Below are positions 43,282-47,203 of a DNA stretch of 47,203 nucleotides, piece by piece; position 1 is the first letter of the stretch, and every line of letters starts with the position of its first letter. Below the pieces are notes generated by a model, which was not told the DNA's origin, did not search any database, and was given only the letters and a program-made list of their open reading frames with translations. Source of the stretch: Chloroflexota bacterium (lineage in GTDB: Bacteria; Chloroflexota; Dehalococcoidia; UBA2979); the NCBI GenBank assembly GCA_947472995.1, contig CANJBO010000013.1:1-47203 (forward strand), read 5' to 3'. Both the position numbers and the translations under genes were made by a program.

Positions 43282-44211
43282 ATGAGCGTCCGCATCGGAC
43301 TGGGCATGTCCGCCTTCCCGTTCTCCTCGCCCCGCGCGATGTATCGCTGGGTCGATGCCTGCGAGGCCAGCCCGATCGACTCGATCTGGCAGACCGACCG
43401 CCTCGTCTCGTCCGACCCGTACCTCGAGCCGCTGACCGCGCTCTCCGCGCTCGCCGCCCGCACGGAACGGCTGAAGTTCGGAATGAACGTGCTCGTGCTG
43501 CCGTTCCGTGACCCGCTGAGCGTCGCGAAGCAGTGCGCGACGATCGACTTCCTGAGCGGCGGCCGCTTCCTCCCCGCGTTCGGCGTCGGCGGCGACGCCG
43601 CGCCCGAGTGGCGCGCGAGCGGGCGTGCTCGCGGTCACCGCGGGACGCAGACGGACGAGGCGCTCTCGATCATCGCGCGGCTGTGGGCCGGCGAGTCCGT
43701 GACGCACGACGGCGCCGAGTACCAGTACACGGAGGCGCGCATCGCGCCGCTGCCGGCACAGCGGTCGTTGCCGCTCTGGATCGGCGGCTCCAGCGCCGCC
43801 GCGATCCGCCGCACCGCCACGCTCGGCACCGGCTGGCTCGGCGGCAACGCGCTCCCCTCGGAGATCGCGCCGGTCGTCTCCGCGATCCGCACCGCCTCGG
43901 CGGACGCGGGCCGCCCGATTGACGACGATCACTACGGCGCGGGCTTCGCCTTCCGCTTCGGCAGCCTCGACGACGCGCCGGTGCAGCGGGCGGCCGGCGC
44001 CTACGCCGCGCGCATCGCCGCCGGGGGCAAGCTCGGCGACTACCTCGCTGTCGGGGACGAGCGCGACATCATCGAGCGCGCCCGGGCATACCACGCGGCC
44101 GGCATCTCGAAGTTCGTCCTGCGCCCGCTGGGCACCGACGACGACGACATCCTCGACCAGACGCGCCGCCTCATCGAGACGGTCGTGCCGGTGGTGCACG
44201 CCTTCACCTAG
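43282..44211 (+). CDS. LLM-class F420-dependent oxidoreductase
   Basis: The 309-residue luciferase-like TIM barrel starts 'VRIGLGMSAFPFSS', with 'SIWQTDRLVSSDPYLEPLTA', 'LKFGMNVLVLPFRDPLSVAK', 'IDFLSGGRFLPAFGVGGDAA' and 'SLPLWIGGSSAAAIRRTATL'. The pattern fits F420-dependent N5,N10-methylene-H4MPT-reductase-like or alkanal monooxygenase-like members; cofactor choice between F420 and FMN cannot be fixed by eye. It is a distant relative of the truncated gene at the left edge. The ATG follows AGGAGG. It stands alone on its strand, with a 147-base gap to the next gene. Confidence 0.9.
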   Translation: MSVRIGLGMSAFPFSSPRAMYRWVDACEASPIDSIWQTDRLVSSDPYLEPLTALSALAARTERLKFGMNVLVLPFRDPLSVAKQCATIDFLSGGRFLPAFGVGGDAAPEWRASGRARGHRGTQTDEALSIIARLWAGESVTHDGAEYQYTEARIAPLPAQRSLPLWIGGSSAAAIRRTATLGTGWLGGNALPSEIAPVVSAIRTASADAGRPIDDDHYGAGFAFRFGSLDDAPVQRAAGAYAARIAAGGKLGDYLAVGDERDIIERARAYHAAGISKFVLRPLGTDDDDILDQTRRLIETVVPVVHAFT

Positions 44212-44358
44212 CCGGCCCGATGGCTCGGTCCGCTATCCCACGTTCGACTCCAGCGGGCCGCCTCCGGCACCCGACTGGTGTGCTGCTGACCTTTTCTCTT
44301 TCTCAACTGTCCAACCGGCCATCCGGGATAGTCAGACCTACCACATCTGATATGGTGA

Positions 44359-46332
<1,974 letters not shown>

Positions 46333-46334
46333 CG

Positions 46335-46847
46335 CTACTCCGTCGGCACGTGAAACGAGGGCGGCTGCTCCGGGCCGACGTCGTCCGGGCTCTCGGCCCG
46401 GTCGCGCGCCGTCGAGTGGTGCGGGACGCCATCCCCGCTGTCGAAGCCGATGCGCCGGTGGGCGTTGTCGCAGAACGGCTTGTTCTCGCTCGCGCCGCAG
46501 CGGCAGAACGCGAGCCGCGTCTCGCGGATCACGGTCGTCCCGTCCGGCGCGACCACGTGCAGGTCGCCGCGCAGCACCAGCGGCCCGTTCACGATCGGCA
46601 CGATGGAGGTCGGCGTCTCCGGCGCTTCCTCGCGCCCGTCCTTGCGCCGGTAGCGCAGCGCGCCCGTCGGGCAGCGGCCGACCGCCTCGATGATCGCGTC
46701 GGCATCGGCGGCGTGCATACGGATCCACGGCCGCGCGAGGGGGTTGAACACCGCCGGCAGGGCGCGGATGCACTCCGCGACGTGGACGCACCGCTGCGAG
46801 TCCCACGCGACCTCGACCTCGTCCGTCTCGTAGATGCGCGTCGTCAT
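46335..46847 (-). CDS. 4Fe-4S-like N-terminus plus CDGSH iron-sulfur domain protein
   Basis: The 170-residue protein has two metal modules. Residues 1-70 match the divergent ferredoxin-like fold that often precedes CDGSH domains, with C20, C26 and C59-P ('SQRCVHVAECIRALPAV', 'AVGRCPTGALRYR'). The CDGSH domain follows, with the three Cys and one His that hold a 2Fe-2S cluster: C115, C117, C126 and H130 in 'CRCGASENKPFCDNAH'. The roles of such bacterial proteins in electron transfer or iron-sulfur handling are not settled. ATG 46847 follows GAAGGAG. It is convergent with the repeat-ATPase gene, the stops being only two bases apart. Confidence 0.9.
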   Translation of the reverse strand: MTTRIYETDEVEVAWDSQRCVHVAECIRALPAVFNPLARPWIRMHAADADAIIEAVGRCPTGALRYRRKDGREEAPETPTSIVPIVNGPLVLRGDLHVVAPDGTTVIRETRLAFCRCGASENKPFCDNAHRRIGFDSGDGVPHHSTARDRAESPDDVGPEQPPSFHVPTE

Positions 46848-46931
46848 GCCTCGCTCCTTCGTCCGCCGCGATCGTACGAGGTCAGGTGAACCAGTCGTGC
46901 GATGGGCGTGGCGAGAGCGGGCCGAGCGCGG

Positions 46932-47078
46932 CTAGCGGCCGACGAGCACGTAGATGCCGGCCACGGCCGCGGCGAGCGAGGGGCCGAGCAGGGCGTTCAT
47001 GCCCCCGGTGATCCCGATGACGACCAGTCCCAGGACGCTGATGGCGGACGCGGCGATGACGAGCGGCAGGCGTGGCAA
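46932..47078 (-). CDS. Small two-helix membrane protein, unknown function
   Basis: The 48-residue form starts at TTG 47078 with GAGGG eight bases upstream, and has two hydrophobic helices: 'LVIAASAISVLGLVVIG' and 'SLAAAVAGIYVLVGR' at the end, separated by 'TGGMNALLGP'. The open frame continues upstream to 47168, giving 78 residues with an Arg-rich start, but that stretch crosses an inverted repeat and looks non-coding. No family is recognised. Confidence 0.5.
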   Translation of the reverse strand: MPRLPLVIAASAISVLGLVVIGITGGMNALLGPSLAAAVAGIYVLVGR

Positions 47079-47087
47079 TGGCGGTTC

Positions 47088-47116
47088 CCTCGATATGCGG
47101 ATGCGATATATCGAGG
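47088..47116. repeat. Inverted repeat upstream of the small membrane protein gene
   Basis: CCTCGATAT (47088-47096) and ATATCGAGG (47108-47116) are perfect 9-base arms around an 11-base spacer, immediately upstream of the proposed TTG start. It may be an operator. Nothing else is seen between 47117 and the window end. Confidence 0.5.
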
Positions 47117-47203
47117 TTCCGATGCGACGGTTTCGAATGGAAGTCGGGGGCGCGTCAACGTTTGGCAAAGACGCCGGCGATTCCGGGCAATTCGCCCCGC
47201 CAG

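Overview
The window is about 70% GC with dense bacterial coding, roughly 36 protein genes on both strands, short gaps and many 4-base ATGA/GTGA overlaps. I see no rRNA, tRNA, CRISPR array, integrase or transposase. Several traits suggest a free-living, probably monoderm bacterium: Tat-exported lipoprotein solute receptors, F420-type luciferase-like oxidoreductases, CaiB/BaiF CoA-transferases, an actinobacterium-like FHA/kinase/RodA/PBP block, a cobalamin uptake and salvage operon, and no outer-membrane genes. My best guess is a high-GC Chloroflexota lineage (Dehalococcoidia/Tepidiformia-like) or a relative. This is inference from gene content, not a placement.

Layout. 1-231: truncated LLM oxidoreductase. 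320-5736: a divergent cell-wall block. The minus strand encodes an FHA membrane protein and a RodA-PBP2 single-chain fusion. The plus strand encodes a protein with a degenerate kinase-like N-terminus, one membrane helix and a RodZ-type C-terminal domain, overlapped by a Ser/Thr kinase. 5819-6667: secreted CAP-domain protein. 6858-18003: two paralogous family-5 solute-binding lipoproteins flanking a carboxymuconolactone-decarboxylase-like protein, an ADP-forming acyl-CoA synthetase and three MFS transporters. 18085-22339: cupin, acyl-CoA dehydrogenase and a double-domain CaiB/BaiF CoA-transferase. 22454-23925: a 67-residue Cys/His protein and another MFS transporter.

24148-28849: one-carbon block of metF convergent with a methionine synthase split into two overlapping genes. 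29008-33866: a CMD-family protein, then a cobalamin riboswitch controlling btuF-cobB-cobQ, whose genes overlap by 4 bases. B12 supply therefore sits next to the B12-dependent MetH. 33940-44211: molybdenum hydroxylase large subunit, cupin, Tat-exported LysM protein, DUF2207 protein, metal-hydrolase-like protein, aldo/keto reductase, CorA, and a second LLM oxidoreductase. 44359-46332: an in-frame join of a secreted Thr/Gly-rich repeat region to a complete UrtE/LivF-type ABC ATPase. 46335-47078: CDGSH iron-sulfur protein and a small membrane protein.

The most unusual items are the wall-synthesis/phosphosignalling block, the repeat-ATPase join, the split MetH, a GC-rich hairpin repeat translated as the N-terminus of CobB, and an apparent excess of the octamer GTCGAGGC/GCCTCGAC in all reading frames and in non-coding DNA.
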